From positions 1-32,945 of the forward strand of contig JAIKWS010000097.1 in NCBI GenBank assembly GCA_024684515.1: a stretch of DNA of 32,945 bases, written 5' to 3'. Numbering within the stretch: position 1 is the stretch's first letter; every line of letters starts with the position of its first letter. Origin of the DNA: Prevotella sp. GTDB taxonomy: Bacteria; Bacteroidota; Bacteroidia; Bacteroidales; Bacteroidaceae. Of the stretch, positions 7,503 through 17,816 are shown one piece after another. Made by a program: the position numbers and the translations under genes. The notes under the pieces are model-generated. The model was not told the origin of the DNA and did not search any database. It was given only the letters and a program-made list of their open reading frames with translations.

Positions 7503-10500
7503 ATGAACGCATTAAAAGTCTACAAAGCCAGCGCGGGCAGCGGCAAGACCTTCACCCTGACCACGGAATACATCAAGCTGCTGGTACGAAATCCGCAGAA
7601 CTACCGTCAGATTCTTGCCGTCACGTTCACTAACAAGGCAACAGAAGAGATGAAGGTCCGCATCCTCAGTCAACTTTACGGCATCTGGCAGGGGCTCGAA
7701 GACTCGAGAGACTATGCTGACAAAGTACATGAAGCACTAGGCGGAGAGCTATCGGAAGCACAGATAGCAGAGCGAGCAGGACGGGCACTCCACCTCTTGC
7801 TGCACAACTACAGCTACTTCCGTGTGGAAACCATAGACTCTTTCTTCCAGAACATCATGCGAAACCTGGCACGCGAGCTCAACCTGACCGCTAATTTACG
7901 TGTCGTACTGAATGACACGCAAATAGAAGATCTGGCAGTAGACAAGCTCATTGACTCGCTCTCGGCTACCGACCAGGTGCTACAATGGATGATGAAATAT
8001 ATCATGGAAAACATCAACGACGACCGCTCATGGAACGTCATAGGGCAAATAAAGAAGTTCGGGTGCACCATCTTTCGCGAATTCTACAAGGAACACAGCG
8101 AACAGCTGACCAAATTGATGGAGGAAAAAGACTTCTTCGAAAACTATCAGCAACAACTCAGAAAGATAAGACACCAAGCCTCAGAAAGAATGAAAGCCAT
8201 TGGCAACGCCTTCTTCAACATCCTGGAGACGGAAAGCCTGACCATCGACGACCTCAAATACGGAAAGACGGGAGTGGGAGGACTGTTTCTGAAGATACAA
8301 AATGGCGTGTTCGATGAAAGCATCGTAACAACACGGGTTAACGAATGCGTAGCCCAGAAAGAGAAATGGTGCAAGAATACACATCCCCACAAAGAACAGA
8401 TTCTACATCTAGCATCCACTTCGCTTGGAGAGCTGCTGAAACAAGCCATCAGCGAACAGCCAAAGCAATGGAAACTGTACAAGAGTGCTGACCTCACCCT
8501 GCGCCACCTCAGTCAGCTGCGTCTGCTGAGCAAAATTGAAAACATGGTGCACACCCTGACAGACGAGCAAAACAGCTTCCTGCTCAGCGACACACAGTAC
8601 CTGCTGCACAAGCTTATCAACAACAGCGACTCCCCCTTCATCTTCGAGAAGATAGGCACCCAGCTGGAGCATATCATGATCGATGAGTTTCAGGATACAA
8701 GCACCGTACAGTGGCAGAACTTCAAACTCTTGCTGCAGGAAACCATGAGTCACAATGATTCCGAGAACCTCATCGTTGGCGACGTTAAACAAAGCATTTA
8801 CCGCTGGCGTAGCGGTGACTGGCGACTACTGGCCAACATCCAACAGCAATTTGACAATAACAGACAACAGCTGACTATCAAGAACCTAGACACCAACTAT
8901 CGCTCAGCACGTCGCATTGTCAATTTCAATAATGCTTTCTTTACAGCAGCGGCAGCAAAAGAAGGGGTAACAGCCTATGATGATGTGGAGCAAAAAGTAC
9001 CCAAGAAAAAAGAAGACAACGGCTATGTCAATATAAGCCTACTACCATCCAAAGACTACGAAGAGCGCATGTTCAAAGAGCTATCAGAGCAGATAAACCA
9101 TCTACTTGGCAATGGGGCATCAGCCTCAGACATCGTCATTCTGGTCAGGTCGAACAGGAACATTCCCATCATTGCCAACTATCTCATGGAACATCAACCC
9201 CAGCTGAAGATAGTCAGCGATGAGGCTTTCCGCCTGAACGCTTCAACATCTGTAGTCACCATCGTTCAAGCCCTACGCTACCTAACTCATCCAGAAGACG
9301 CCATTGCCCATGCCTATCTGACTGAAAACTACTGCAAGAAAACGGGCAAGCCATTGCCAGAAGCCTACTCCCCCACCCTACTGCAACTGCCACTCTACGA
9401 ACTGACAGAACAACTATTCAACATCTTCCACATCGAGAATATGGGAGGTGATCAGAGTGCCTATCTATGTGCCTTCTTCGACCAGGTAAACACGTTTGCC
9501 ACTGAAAACAACTCGGATATTGAAGCCTTTCTGCAAGAGTGGGATATGAATCTTTGGAAAACGACTATCCAGAGTCCTGAGACTGATGGTCTACGAATTG
9601 TATCGATCCACAAATCCAAAGGACTAGAATTTCCACACGTGCTCATACCCTATTGCGACTGGCTACTAGAACAACAAGACGTGCTCTGGTGCTCACCACA
9701 GGAAGATCCCTTCAGCTTGCTACCCCTCGCCCCCATCGATTTTAGTCACAACGGCATGAAAGGCTCTATCTATGAGAGTGACTACGACTCAGAACACATG
9801 CAGAACACGGTAGACAACCTCAACCTACTCTATGTGGCTTTCACACGTGCCATACAGAACCTCTATGTATGGGGTAGGCGCAAGAGTCCGACCAACACAC
9901 GCTCCGCACTCCTAGAACAAGTATTGCCGCAGATTGCCACATCTATGGATGGTGCAAGACTCACTGGCGAAACAGACGAGCAAGAAGCGATGGTCTTTGA
10001 ATATGGCGAGGACACATGGCCGCAAAAGCCACCAAAGACGGAGGCCAAGACGGCAAACCCATTCCTGCAGGAAGCTAGCGTAGTACGCGTCCCTATCAAG
10101 ATATACCAAAACAAGGTAGACTTCAAGCAAAGCAACAAGAGCATTGCCTTTGCCCATTGCGACACAGAAGACGAGAAACGGCAGAACACCTATATACAGC
10201 TGGGCAGCATACTGCATCAGATATTGTCGACGATTCGCACTTCTGACGATATAGAAACATCCCTCCTGCAGCTAGAGCAAGATGGCATTCTCTATGGCGA
10301 CGGAGAACTGACGCATCAAAACCTGAGCAGTCTGCTGCGCAAACGCCTGTCCAGTCCACAGGTGAAAACGTGGTTCACACCCGGACAGTGGCAACTATAC
10401 AACGAATGCACCATCCTGTGTAGTGACCCAGATACAGGACGCGTGGTGGAGCGACGCCCAGACCGCGTGATGACCAACGGCAAGCAAACGATTGTCGTCG

Positions 10501-10652
10501 ACTTCAAATTCGGACGCGAACGATCCGAATATCACGAACAAGTACGTCAGTATATGCAGCTACTCACAAGCATGGGATTTCACAACGTCAGAGGCTATCT
10601 CTGGCTTGTGTACTCAAACGAAATCATCGAAATCAAATCAGACCTATCATGA
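7503..10652 (+). CDS. addA: AddA-like UvrD-family helicase/exonuclease subunit
   Basis: A 1049-residue helicase-nuclease that, with the next gene product, should process double-strand DNA ends for RecA-dependent repair. Helicase motifs in order: Walker A ASAGSGKT (residues 9-16), AVTFTNKATEEMK, motif II MIDEFQDTSTVQW, motif III IVGDVKQSIYRWRSGDW, motif IV LDTNYRSARR, motif V VSIHKSKGLEFPHVLIP and motif VI LLYVAFTRA. The C-terminus has a RecB-type nuclease core, RPDRV followed by IVVDFKFGRE, then YHEQVRQYMQLL. All key residues are present. It lies 47 bases after the DUF5686 gene, and its stop overlaps the start of the next gene by four bases. Confidence 0.92.
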   Translation: MNALKVYKASAGSGKTFTLTTEYIKLLVRNPQNYRQILAVTFTNKATEEMKVRILSQLYGIWQGLEDSRDYADKVHEALGGELSEAQIAERAGRALHLLLHNYSYFRVETIDSFFQNIMRNLARELNLTANLRVVLNDTQIEDLAVDKLIDSLSATDQVLQWMMKYIMENINDDRSWNVIGQIKKFGCTIFREFYKEHSEQLTKLMEEKDFFENYQQQLRKIRHQASERMKAIGNAFFNILETESLTIDDLKYGKTGVGGLFLKIQNGVFDESIVTTRVNECVAQKEKWCKNTHPHKEQILHLASTSLGELLKQAISEQPKQWKLYKSADLTLRHLSQLRLLSKIENMVHTLTDEQNSFLLSDTQYLLHKLINNSDSPFIFEKIGTQLEHIMIDEFQDTSTVQWQNFKLLLQETMSHNDSENLIVGDVKQSIYRWRSGDWRLLANIQQQFDNNRQQLTIKNLDTNYRSARRIVNFNNAFFTAAAAKEGVTAYDDVEQKVPKKKEDNGYVNISLLPSKDYEERMFKELSEQINHLLGNGASASDIVILVRSNRNIPIIANYLMEHQPQLKIVSDEAFRLNASTSVVTIVQALRYLTHPEDAIAHAYLTENYCKKTGKPLPEAYSPTLLQLPLYELTEQLFNIFHIENMGGDQSAYLCAFFDQVNTFATENNSDIEAFLQEWDMNLWKTTIQSPETDGLRIVSIHKSKGLEFPHVLIPYCDWLLEQQDVLWCSPQEDPFSLLPLAPIDFSHNGMKGSIYESDYDSEHMQNTVDNLNLLYVAFTRAIQNLYVWGRRKSPTNTRSALLEQVLPQIATSMDGARLTGETDEQEAMVFEYGEDTWPQKPPKTEAKTANPFLQEASVVRVPIKIYQNKVDFKQSNKSIAFAHCDTEDEKRQNTYIQLGSILHQILSTIRTSDDIETSLLQLEQDGILYGDGELTHQNLSSLLRKRLSSPQVKTWFTPGQWQLYNECTILCSDPDTGRVVERRPDRVMTNGKQTIVVDFKFGRERSEYHEQVRQYMQLLTSMGFHNVRGYLWLVYSNEIIEIKSDLS

Positions 10653-13483
10653 CAAAGTCTTTCCTTACATACGTGGCCGAAGACATCCTCAGCAAATACG
10701 GTACAAATCTCTCGCGGGTAGCTGTCGTGTTCCCCAACAAGCGGGCGTCCCTATTTCTAAACGAGCACCTTGCAAGACTGGCAGGCAAACCCATCTGGAG
10801 TCCTGCCTATATCACCATCAGTGATCTCTTCCGCCAGCACTCCCAATGTCAGGTTGCAGATACGATAAAGTCTATTTGCGAACTACACAAATCATTTACA
10901 AATCAGACAGGTACAGAAGAAACGCTCGACCATTTCTTTGGATGGGGACAACTCCTCCTGAACGACTTTGACGATATTGACAAACAGATGGCCGATGCCA
11001 GTCGCGTCTTCGCCAATGTCACCGATCTTCACGAGATGGATGACGATAGTTTTCTCACAGAAGAACAGCGTCACGTGCTGCACCGGTTCTTTAGCAACTT
11101 CTCAGAAGAGAGCAACAGCGAACTGAAGCAACGGTTTCTACGGCTTTGGACACACATGAACGATATCTACATAGACTTCAACCAGCGACTGAAAAGCCAG
11201 AATCTTGCATACGAAGGGGCACTCTATAGAGAGGTCGTAACACAAGAAAGCCTGGAATTCAATTACGATGTATACCTCTTCGTAGGCTTTAACGTCCTAC
11301 TGCAGGTAGAACACCGGCTCTTCACCCTGCTTCGCCGACAAGGGAAGGCACATTTCTACTGGGACTTCGACCAATACTACATGAAAGACAACGAGGCGGG
11401 ACATTTTATAAGCCAGTATCTTGCCGATTTCCCCAACGAGCTCGACAACCACGACGAACGGATTTACAACAATCTATCCACACCCAGACGTATCGTGTTT
11501 GCGTCGGCTGCCACCGAAAATATACAGGCACGCTACGCAGCATCCTGGCTAGAGAATATCAACTCGCCATCACGCGAAACCGCTATCGTGCTATGCAATG
11601 AAAATCTGCTACCTACCATCATCCACTGCATACCTTCTGAAGTGAAGCATGTAAACATCACAACAGGCTACCCACTGGCACAATCGCCCGTTGCCTCGCT
11701 AATCGGTAAGCTCATCGCACTACGACGTGACGGCTACGACCATCAAGAGCAACATTTCCGCATCCGCCAGGTAAAGGCACTGCTTCACCACCCCTACCTG
11801 ATAAATGCCTCACCACAAATACCTGCACTGCTTCAACAACTGGACGAGGAAAACAATTTCTTCCCAACATACCAGCAACTCAACATCGACGAGTTGACTG
11901 GTACCCTCTTCCAACCCTTTGGCCCAGTCCATCAGAACGAAGACCTACTCACATGGCTATGCTCCGTAGTACAGTCGGTGGCCAAAGCATCGCACGAGGA
12001 CGCCTCGCCACTGAAGGAAGAATGCCTGTTCCGTAGCTACACACTGCTGAACCGTCTACTTACCTTGTCGCACAACGGCGATCTCACCACAGACATTATC
12101 ACCCTAGGACGTCTCATCAGTCAACTGACGCAAGCCACCACCGTACCTTTTCATGGTGAACCGGCAGAGGGGCTTCAGATCATGGGTATTCTCGAGACGC
12201 GAAATCTAGATTTCCAACACCTACTCATTCTCTCGGCCCAAGAAGGCAATATGCCGCGAGGAGCCAACGAAACATCGTTTATACCCTATAGTCTGCGCAA
12301 GGCATACGGGCTTACCACTCCTGACCACAAGGTTGCCATCTACAGCTACTATTTCCACCGTCTGCTGCAACGTTGCGAAGACGTGACCATCGTATACAAC
12401 AATGCCACCAACGACGGCCAGAAGGGCGAAATGAGCCGATTCCTGCAACAGCTATTAGTAGAATATCCCCACCCCATCAAATTCCTCACCCTGCAAGGTG
12501 GACAGGGCTACAACCACAAACAGCCCCAGCCGATAGCAAACCGTGCCACCCCACCCCATGAGCTAAGCCCCTCACACATCAACCGCTACCTTCGCTGCCC
12601 CTTGCTCTTTCATTATTATTATGTAGAACAACTGCGCAAGCCCGACGATACTGACGACGACATTGTGGACGACCGCATCTTTGGAAACATCTTCCACGAA
12701 GCCTCCCGAATCATCTATTCCCAATTGCTCGACGCTAAGGGTGGCATTGCCACACGACCCGTGATTTTAAAAAGCGATATAGACAAGCTACTAAAGGAAC
12801 AAGTGAGCATTCAACGCGCTGTGGACGACGCCTTCCGACAGGAGCTGTTCAAGATTCACAACCCTGACGTAAACTTTCAGCCACGCCTCAATGGTCTGCA
12901 GCTTATCAATCGCGAAGTCATCATACACTACCTGCGCCAATTGCTTTTGCTAGACAGCAAACTGGCACCATTCAGCATTCTCGGTATGGAAGAACATGTC
13001 AGTATGAAACTCGACCTACAGCAGCCAGGACAAAGCATTCGCATTGGCGGACGCATCGACCGCATGGACCTGATTACCGATAGCAGCGGACAGCAGCGTA
13101 TCCGCGTCGTAGACTACAAGACTGGGAGTCGCGTCCAGAAAAATCTGCCCGACATCGATGCCGTGTTCATGCCTGAGAACATTAAGCACCACTCGGACTA
13201 CTACCTCCAGGCGCTCTTCTATTCCATCATCATAGCCCGTCAGCATCGCGAGTTGCCCGTGACACCAGCGCTGCTATTCATCCAGCATGCTGGAGGTGCC
13301 GACTACGACCCCACCTTGCGCTTGGGGAAAGAGCCCATCAACAACGTGTCTGAATATACAGACCTTTTTCTGGATCAACTACGACAGATTATTACAAAGA
13401 TGTATAATCCCGCCATCCCGCTCGTCCCCAATGCAGAGCAGCATCACTGCAAGCATTGCCCCTATCGGCAACTCTGCTTCTAG
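10649..13483 (+). CDS. addB: AddB-like PD-(D/E)XK nuclease subunit with iron-sulfur cysteines
   Basis: The 944-residue partner of the preceding AddA-like protein; the two genes overlap in ATGA. The N-terminus shows AVVFPNKRASLFLNEHLA, with no Walker A motif, so ATPase activity should reside in AddA. The C-terminal nuclease core is GGRIDRMDLI followed by IRVVDYKTGSRV. One cysteine (650, in RYLRCPLLFHYYY) and three at the C-terminus (934, 937, 943, in HCKHCPYRQLCF) fit the four-cysteine iron-sulfur clamp of AddB-type nucleases. Coupled translation suggests a 1:1 complex. Crossover-hotspot specificity cannot be read from sequence. Confidence 0.88.
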   Translation: MTKSFLTYVAEDILSKYGTNLSRVAVVFPNKRASLFLNEHLARLAGKPIWSPAYITISDLFRQHSQCQVADTIKSICELHKSFTNQTGTEETLDHFFGWGQLLLNDFDDIDKQMADASRVFANVTDLHEMDDDSFLTEEQRHVLHRFFSNFSEESNSELKQRFLRLWTHMNDIYIDFNQRLKSQNLAYEGALYREVVTQESLEFNYDVYLFVGFNVLLQVEHRLFTLLRRQGKAHFYWDFDQYYMKDNEAGHFISQYLADFPNELDNHDERIYNNLSTPRRIVFASAATENIQARYAASWLENINSPSRETAIVLCNENLLPTIIHCIPSEVKHVNITTGYPLAQSPVASLIGKLIALRRDGYDHQEQHFRIRQVKALLHHPYLINASPQIPALLQQLDEENNFFPTYQQLNIDELTGTLFQPFGPVHQNEDLLTWLCSVVQSVAKASHEDASPLKEECLFRSYTLLNRLLTLSHNGDLTTDIITLGRLISQLTQATTVPFHGEPAEGLQIMGILETRNLDFQHLLILSAQEGNMPRGANETSFIPYSLRKAYGLTTPDHKVAIYSYYFHRLLQRCEDVTIVYNNATNDGQKGEMSRFLQQLLVEYPHPIKFLTLQGGQGYNHKQPQPIANRATPPHELSPSHINRYLRCPLLFHYYYVEQLRKPDDTDDDIVDDRIFGNIFHEASRIIYSQLLDAKGGIATRPVILKSDIDKLLKEQVSIQRAVDDAFRQELFKIHNPDVNFQPRLNGLQLINREVIIHYLRQLLLLDSKLAPFSILGMEEHVSMKLDLQQPGQSIRIGGRIDRMDLITDSSGQQRIRVVDYKTGSRVQKNLPDIDAVFMPENIKHHSDYYLQALFYSIIIARQHRELPVTPALLFIQHAGGADYDPTLRLGKEPINNVSEYTDLFLDQLRQIITKMYNPAIPLVPNAEQHHCKHCPYRQLCF

Positions 13484-13554
13484 CCAGAACACACGACGCC
13501 AACAGTGCAGTATCATGTCTTAGTGACTTTTTTCCAAATAATCGCCAGCATTGT

Positions 13555-13585
13555 TTTGCTGAGCCAATATTTTTTGCTAACTTTG
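13555..13585 (+). promoter_or_regulatory. Bacteroidetes-type promoter before the ThiE-like gene
   Basis: TTTG (13555-13558), exactly 19 bases, then TAACTTTG (13578-13585), 23 bases before the ATG at 13609. This suggests that the next three genes form a transcription unit separate from addAB. Confidence 0.7.
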
Positions 13586-13608
13586 CAACCGCAATATAAT
13601 TTGTAAGC

Positions 13609-14217
13609 ATGAAACTTGTTATCATGACGCGGCCCACGTTCTTCGTAGAAGAAGACAAGATCCTCACCTCCCTTTTTGAGGAAGGTATGGATTTCATGCA
13701 TCTTTTCAAGCCAGGATCGGAGCCCGTCTATTCCGAACGACTGCTCACGTTGCTTCCAGACGAGTATTACAGGCGCATCACCGTTCACGACCACTTCTAT
13801 TTGCGTGAGGAATACGGCCTGCGCAGCATCCATCTGGAACAGCCCGGGACAGAACTGCCTTATGGCTATAAAGGTGAGGTCAGCCGTACTTGTACCTCGC
13901 TAGAACAAGTAGCGCAATGGAAGAAGAAATCATCCTACATCTTCCTGAAAAGCATTTTCAACAGTCAGAGCAATCCTAATGATCGCCAGGCGTTTACATA
14001 CGAAGAGTTAAAGTCTGCCTCAAAGAGCGGAATCATCGACAGGCATGTATATGCTCTGGGAGGAATCAACCTCGACAACATCCGCCAGATAGCCGATCTC
14101 GGTTTTGGCGGCGTGGTGATTTGCGGTGACTTGTGGAATCGCTTCAACATTCATCAAGGTCAGGATTTCAAGGAGCTAATCAGTCACTTTAAGAAATTAC
14201 AGAAAGCCGTATCTTAA
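13609..14217 (+). CDS. Thiamine-phosphate synthase-like (ThiE/TenI fold) protein
   Basis: A 202-residue protein with the TIM-barrel layout of the ThiE/TenI superfamily: a start strand MKLVIMT, a segment ITVHDHFYLREEYGLRSIHLEQPG in the place of ThiE's N-D-x-A/GVHLGQ region, YALGGINLDNIRQIADLGFGGVVICGDLW at the end. True ThiE has a QLR-K substrate motif near residue 30 and a T-S-T phosphate loop. Here these are MHLFKPG and FNSQSNPN, so thiamine synthesis by this protein is doubtful. No other thiamine gene is nearby; it lies nine bases before prs. It could be a TenI-like regulator or an enzyme with another substrate. Confidence 0.6.
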   Translation: MKLVIMTRPTFFVEEDKILTSLFEEGMDFMHLFKPGSEPVYSERLLTLLPDEYYRRITVHDHFYLREEYGLRSIHLEQPGTELPYGYKGEVSRTCTSLEQVAQWKKKSSYIFLKSIFNSQSNPNDRQAFTYEELKSASKSGIIDRHVYALGGINLDNIRQIADLGFGGVVICGDLWNRFNIHQGQDFKELISHFKKLQKAVS

Positions 14218-14226
14218 CAAAATAAT

Positions 14227-15162
14227 ATGAACACACAGAACTATATGGTATTCTCGGGCACTGCCACGAGATACCTCGCAGAGAAAATCTGCCAGAGCCT
14301 TGGTTGCCAGCTCGGACAACTTCAAATCACCAGGTTCTCCGACGGAGAATTCGCCGTAAGCTACGAAGAGAGCATTCGCGGACGCGACATCTTCCTTGTG
14401 CAAAGCACATTCCCCAACAGCGACAACCTGATGGAACTACTACTGATGATCGATGCAGCCAAGCGCGCTTCGGCCCGTACCATCAATGCCGTCATCCCCT
14501 ACTTTGGCTGGGCCCGTCAGGACCGCAATGACAAGCCGCGTGTATCTATCGGCGCCAAGCTCATAGCCGATTTGCTCAGCGTGGCAGGTATCAACCGAGT
14601 CATCACGATGGACTTACACGCTGATCAGATACAGGGATTTTTCGACGTTCCTGTTGACCATCTCTATGCTTCTGGCGTGCTGCTACCCTATCTGCAGAGC
14701 CTGAAGCTCGACGAACTCGTGATTGCATCACCCGACGTTGGTGGTTCCAAGCGTGCCAACACCTATGCCAAGTACTTAGGATGTCCGCTTGTGCTATGCA
14801 ACAAGACTCGGGCCCGTGCCAATGTGGTAGCCACCATGCAGATCATAGGAGAAGTTGAGGGCAAGAATGTGGTCATCGTAGACGATATGGTTGATACAGC
14901 AGGCACCATCACCAAAGCTGCCGACCTGATGATGGAGTCTGGAGCAAAGAGCGTACGTGCCTGCGCCAGCCACTGTGTCATGAGCGGCCCGGCAAGCGAA
15001 AGGGTTCAAGAGTCTGCACTAACAGAAATCGTGTTTACTGACAGTATTCCCTATACCCAGCGATGCGCCAAGGTGAAGCAGATCTCTGTGGCGGAAATGT
15101 TTGCTGAGACCATTCGTCGCGTTATCGAGAACGAAAGCATCAGTGACCAATACCTTGTGTAG
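14227..15162 (+). CDS. prs: Ribose-phosphate pyrophosphokinase (PRPP synthetase)
   Basis: Converts ribose 5-phosphate and ATP to PRPP, the precursor of purines, pyrimidines, histidine, tryptophan and NAD. The 311 residues match the usual length. Visible signatures are FSDGEFAVSYEESIRGRDIF, AKRASARTINAVIPYFGWARQDR, the metal/ribose segment ITMDLHADQIQGFFDVPVDHLYAS and the PRPP loop VVIVDDMVDTAGTITKAADL. It is closely spaced after the ThiE-like gene, probably cotranscribed from the promoter at 13555. Confidence 0.96.
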   Translation: MNTQNYMVFSGTATRYLAEKICQSLGCQLGQLQITRFSDGEFAVSYEESIRGRDIFLVQSTFPNSDNLMELLLMIDAAKRASARTINAVIPYFGWARQDRNDKPRVSIGAKLIADLLSVAGINRVITMDLHADQIQGFFDVPVDHLYASGVLLPYLQSLKLDELVIASPDVGGSKRANTYAKYLGCPLVLCNKTRARANVVATMQIIGEVEGKNVVIVDDMVDTAGTITKAADLMMESGAKSVRACASHCVMSGPASERVQESALTEIVFTDSIPYTQRCAKVKQISVAEMFAETIRRVIENESISDQYLV

Positions 15163-15185
15163 CCTAACCCTTTACATTTTTATTT

Positions 15186-16292
15186 ATGAGAAAACCTACA
15201 TTCATCTTTGCAGCCCTATTTCTGCTGTTGGCAGTGGCCTGCAACAAAAACGAGAGCAAAAACTCCTACGAACTGGTTGGTTCCGCAGAAGGTTTTACCG
15301 ATGGCAGCGTGCTGCAAGTGGTGAACATGGACGGACAAGTGCTGGACTCTATAATAATCAAAGACGGCAAGTTCAGTTACACTGGTAAGGCCGACACGGT
15401 CACTCTGTACAGTCTGAACGTCAAGAGCGACGAGTTCAACAACGTGGAATTCTTCAGCGAACCTGGTACTATCACTGTCACACTGGCCAAAGAACCTGGC
15501 AAGTCGAAGATTGCCGGCACCGTATCGAACGATGCCTGGCAGGAGCTGAACAACGAAGTGGAACCATACTACGAGAAAATCCAGGAAATAGAGAAGGTCG
15601 TCTACTCTGACACCGTGCTCAGCAAAGATGCCGAATGGGCATTAAACGAACGATACAAGCAGTTAGCCAACGAGATTACCAAAAGGATGGAAGCATCTGC
15701 CGAGAAGAACATCGGCAACGAAATGGGATTCCTGCTTGTTACTAGTTTCCTAGACCCCACCGAGAAGAGTGAACTGGTGAGTCAGCTGATAGAGAAAATG
15801 CCAGAAGCATTCCGTCAGCGTCCACAAATACTTCAGATCAAACAACTGATAGAGGCTGGCAAGGCTACTGAGGTTGGCAACAAAATTACTGACTTCTCGC
15901 TGGGTACACCAGACGGTGGCGAGATGAACGTCATGAGCGAGGTACAGAAGAACAAGATTACCATTCTTGACTTCTGGGCTTCTTGGTGCGGACCCTGTCG
16001 CAATGAGATGCCATTCATGAAGCAGCTGTATGCTGAGTTCAAGCCCAAGGGCCTTGGCATCGTTGGCATCTCGCTCGACGAAAGTGCCGCCGACTGGAAC
16101 CGCGCTATCAGCGACCTGAAACTGGAATGGCCCCAGATGTCCGACCTGAAGGGATGGGAATCAGCTGCCGCTACGGCATTCCAAGTGAGGGCTATACCTC
16201 ACCTCGTCATCCTTGACAGCGAGGGTAAGATTCTTCAGAAGGGACTGCGCGGCGAAGAGCTAAAACAGTTCATCAGCCAGCAGCTACAATAA
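15186..16292 (+). CDS. TlpA-like thioredoxin-fold lipoprotein (DUF4369 + thioredoxin)
   Basis: A 368-residue envelope protein. It has a lipoprotein signal with lipobox LAVAC (Cys19), a DUF4369-like beta domain (about 27-115, YELVGSAEGFTDGSVLQVVN), a helical middle and a C-terminal AhpC/TSA-thioredoxin domain (about 235-368) with the redox motif WASWCGPC (Cys268, Cys271) and the cis-proline segment RAIPHLVILD. Proteins of this plan act as thiol-disulfide oxidoreductases outside the cytoplasm; the partner is unknown. It follows prs by 23 bases and is ended by the hairpin at 16309. Confidence 0.88.
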   Translation: MRKPTFIFAALFLLLAVACNKNESKNSYELVGSAEGFTDGSVLQVVNMDGQVLDSIIIKDGKFSYTGKADTVTLYSLNVKSDEFNNVEFFSEPGTITVTLAKEPGKSKIAGTVSNDAWQELNNEVEPYYEKIQEIEKVVYSDTVLSKDAEWALNERYKQLANEITKRMEASAEKNIGNEMGFLLVTSFLDPTEKSELVSQLIEKMPEAFRQRPQILQIKQLIEAGKATEVGNKITDFSLGTPDGGEMNVMSEVQKNKITILDFWASWCGPCRNEMPFMKQLYAEFKPKGLGIVGISLDESAADWNRAISDLKLEWPQMSDLKGWESAAATAFQVRAIPHLVILDSEGKILQKGLRGEELKQFISQQLQ

Positions 16293-16308
16293 GACCTCCC
16301 GCAACGCC

Positions 16309-16352
16309 AACAGCAGCTATACGCTTCATACACGATGCCTATAGCTGCTGTT
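16309..16352 (+). terminator. Intrinsic terminator between convergent genes
   Basis: A perfect 13-bp stem (16309-16321 with 16340-16352, arm AACAGCAGCTATA) with an 18-base loop, followed by GTTATTATACTAT. It lies 17 bases after the thioredoxin lipoprotein stop and 78 before the panD stop, so it may serve both strands. Confidence 0.75.
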
Positions 16353-16429
16353 GTTATTATACTATCGCCTACAGCACAAAAGCACACGGTCTCTCACGAC
16401 CGTAGCACGATATATCGCATCAGGTTTTT

Positions 16430-16771
16430 CTAAACCTTGTTGTCCCTGGGAAACACCACGCTAGGCTTGAAAGACTTAGCCTCTTCAAAGTCCATCAGCG
16501 CATACGAGATAATGATCACCGTGTCACCAACCTGCACCTTTCGGGCAGCAGCACCATTGAGACAAACGCAGCCAGAGCCACGCTCGCCCTTGATGATATA
16601 CGTCTCGAAACGCTCACCATTGTTGTTGTCTACGACCTGGACTTTCTCACCTGCTATCAGGTTAGCGGCATCCATCAAATCCTCGTCGATGGTGATGCTT
16701 CCTATATAGTTCAAGTTTGCCTCAGTCACCTGCACACAATGCAGTTTGGACTTCATTACCTCTATCAGCAT
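16430..16771 (-). CDS. panD: Aspartate 1-decarboxylase proenzyme PanD
   Basis: Makes beta-alanine from aspartate for pantothenate and CoA synthesis. The 113-residue proenzyme has the self-cleavage site Gly24-Ser25 in YIGSITID, where Ser25 becomes the pyruvoyl group; Lys9 in KSKLH and the later [19 protein letters not shown] segment are also conserved. It follows panC by 42 bases on the same strand, so both enzymes that supply and use beta-alanine are likely made from one transcript. Confidence 0.96.
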   Translation of the reverse strand: MLIEVMKSKLHCVQVTEANLNYIGSITIDEDLMDAANLIAGEKVQVVDNNNGERFETYIIKGERGSGCVCLNGAAARKVQVGDTVIIISYALMDFEEAKSFKPSVVFPRDNKV

Positions 16772-16813
16772 TATTCCAGTTCCTGTTTGTGATTAGAAAA
16801 TCGAAGTGTTATA

Positions 16814-17662
16814 CTATTTATACTTAATGTGGTCTATCAGGCGGATGGGCGTCTTTCCGCAATAAACGGTGATGCAGCCCACCACATACGGTGAATCTTC
16901 CCATTCTGCCACATCCTCTAGTGTATTGCCGTCTACGATGGCAAAGTATTCCACTTCCAGTCCATTGACAGAATTAATGTCGGCCACCACCTTGTCGTGA
17001 GTTTCCTTCAGCGTATGCGTCTTGGCGAAAGTCAGACTTGCCTTCAGGGCTTTGAAGATGGCTGGAGCTATCTCACGCTCCTCGCTCGACAACAGGGTAT
17101 TCCGACTAGACTTTGCCAAACCGTCAGCCTCACGCACGATGGGACACTCCACAATGTCCACAGGCAGCTGCAAATGACGCACCATAGCCTTCACCACAGC
17201 TATCTGCTGCCAGTCCTTCTCTCCGAAATAGGCACGATCAGGACGCACGATATAAAACAGGCGACTCACCACCTGACACACACCGTTGAAATGGCCCGGA
17301 CGATGGGCACCCTCCATCACGGTCGACACAGGTGGGTACTCAAACTGCCTGGTGTCGGGAGTCGGATACATCTCCTCTACCGACGGTGCCAATACATAGT
17401 CGGCGCCACAGTGTTCCAGCAGTTTACAGTCTGCCTCCAGCGTACGTGGATAGCGTGTGAGATCGTTCTTGTCATTAAACTGAGTAGGATTGACAAACAC
17501 AGATACCACAGTGACATCGTTATCCTTCACCGAGCGAAGCACCAGCGAGGCATGCCCCTCGTGCAAAGCTCCCATCGTGGGCACCAGTCCCACGCTCTTA
17601 CCTGCCTTGCGCTCGTCAAAAAGCGCGTTCTGCAGGTCAACAATCTTGCTAAATACTTTCAT
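16814..17662 (-). CDS. panC: Pantoate-beta-alanine ligase PanC (pantothenate synthetase)
   Basis: Joins pantoate and beta-alanine with ATP to form pantothenate. The 282-residue product shows the nucleotide-binding [15 protein letters not shown] (HEGH at 34-37), [50 protein letters not shown] and the SSRNTLLS loop. The frame is open upstream to 17719, but family members start at MKVFSKI, so I use 17662. It is upstream of panD and divergent from the glycogen-synthase-like gene. Confidence 0.95.
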   Translation of the reverse strand: MKVFSKIVDLQNALFDERKAGKSVGLVPTMGALHEGHASLVLRSVKDNDVTVVSVFVNPTQFNDKNDLTRYPRTLEADCKLLEHCGADYVLAPSVEEMYPTPDTRQFEYPPVSTVMEGAHRPGHFNGVCQVVSRLFYIVRPDRAYFGEKDWQQIAVVKAMVRHLQLPVDIVECPIVREADGLAKSSRNTLLSSEEREIAPAIFKALKASLTFAKTHTLKETHDKVVADINSVNGLEVEYFAIVDGNTLEDVAEWEDSPYVVGCITVYCGKTPIRLIDHIKYK

Positions 17663-17816
17663 CTTTCTACAAATATTGCTGCTAAGCGCCTGCAAAATAA
17701 CAACAAATTTTGCAAACAAGGAAAAAAAACCCTAAAAATAAACCTATAAAATGTCACCTTTTCTTAAAATCTGCCAATTATCGCACATTTTATTCGCTTT
17801 TATGCAAAAAAAATTG

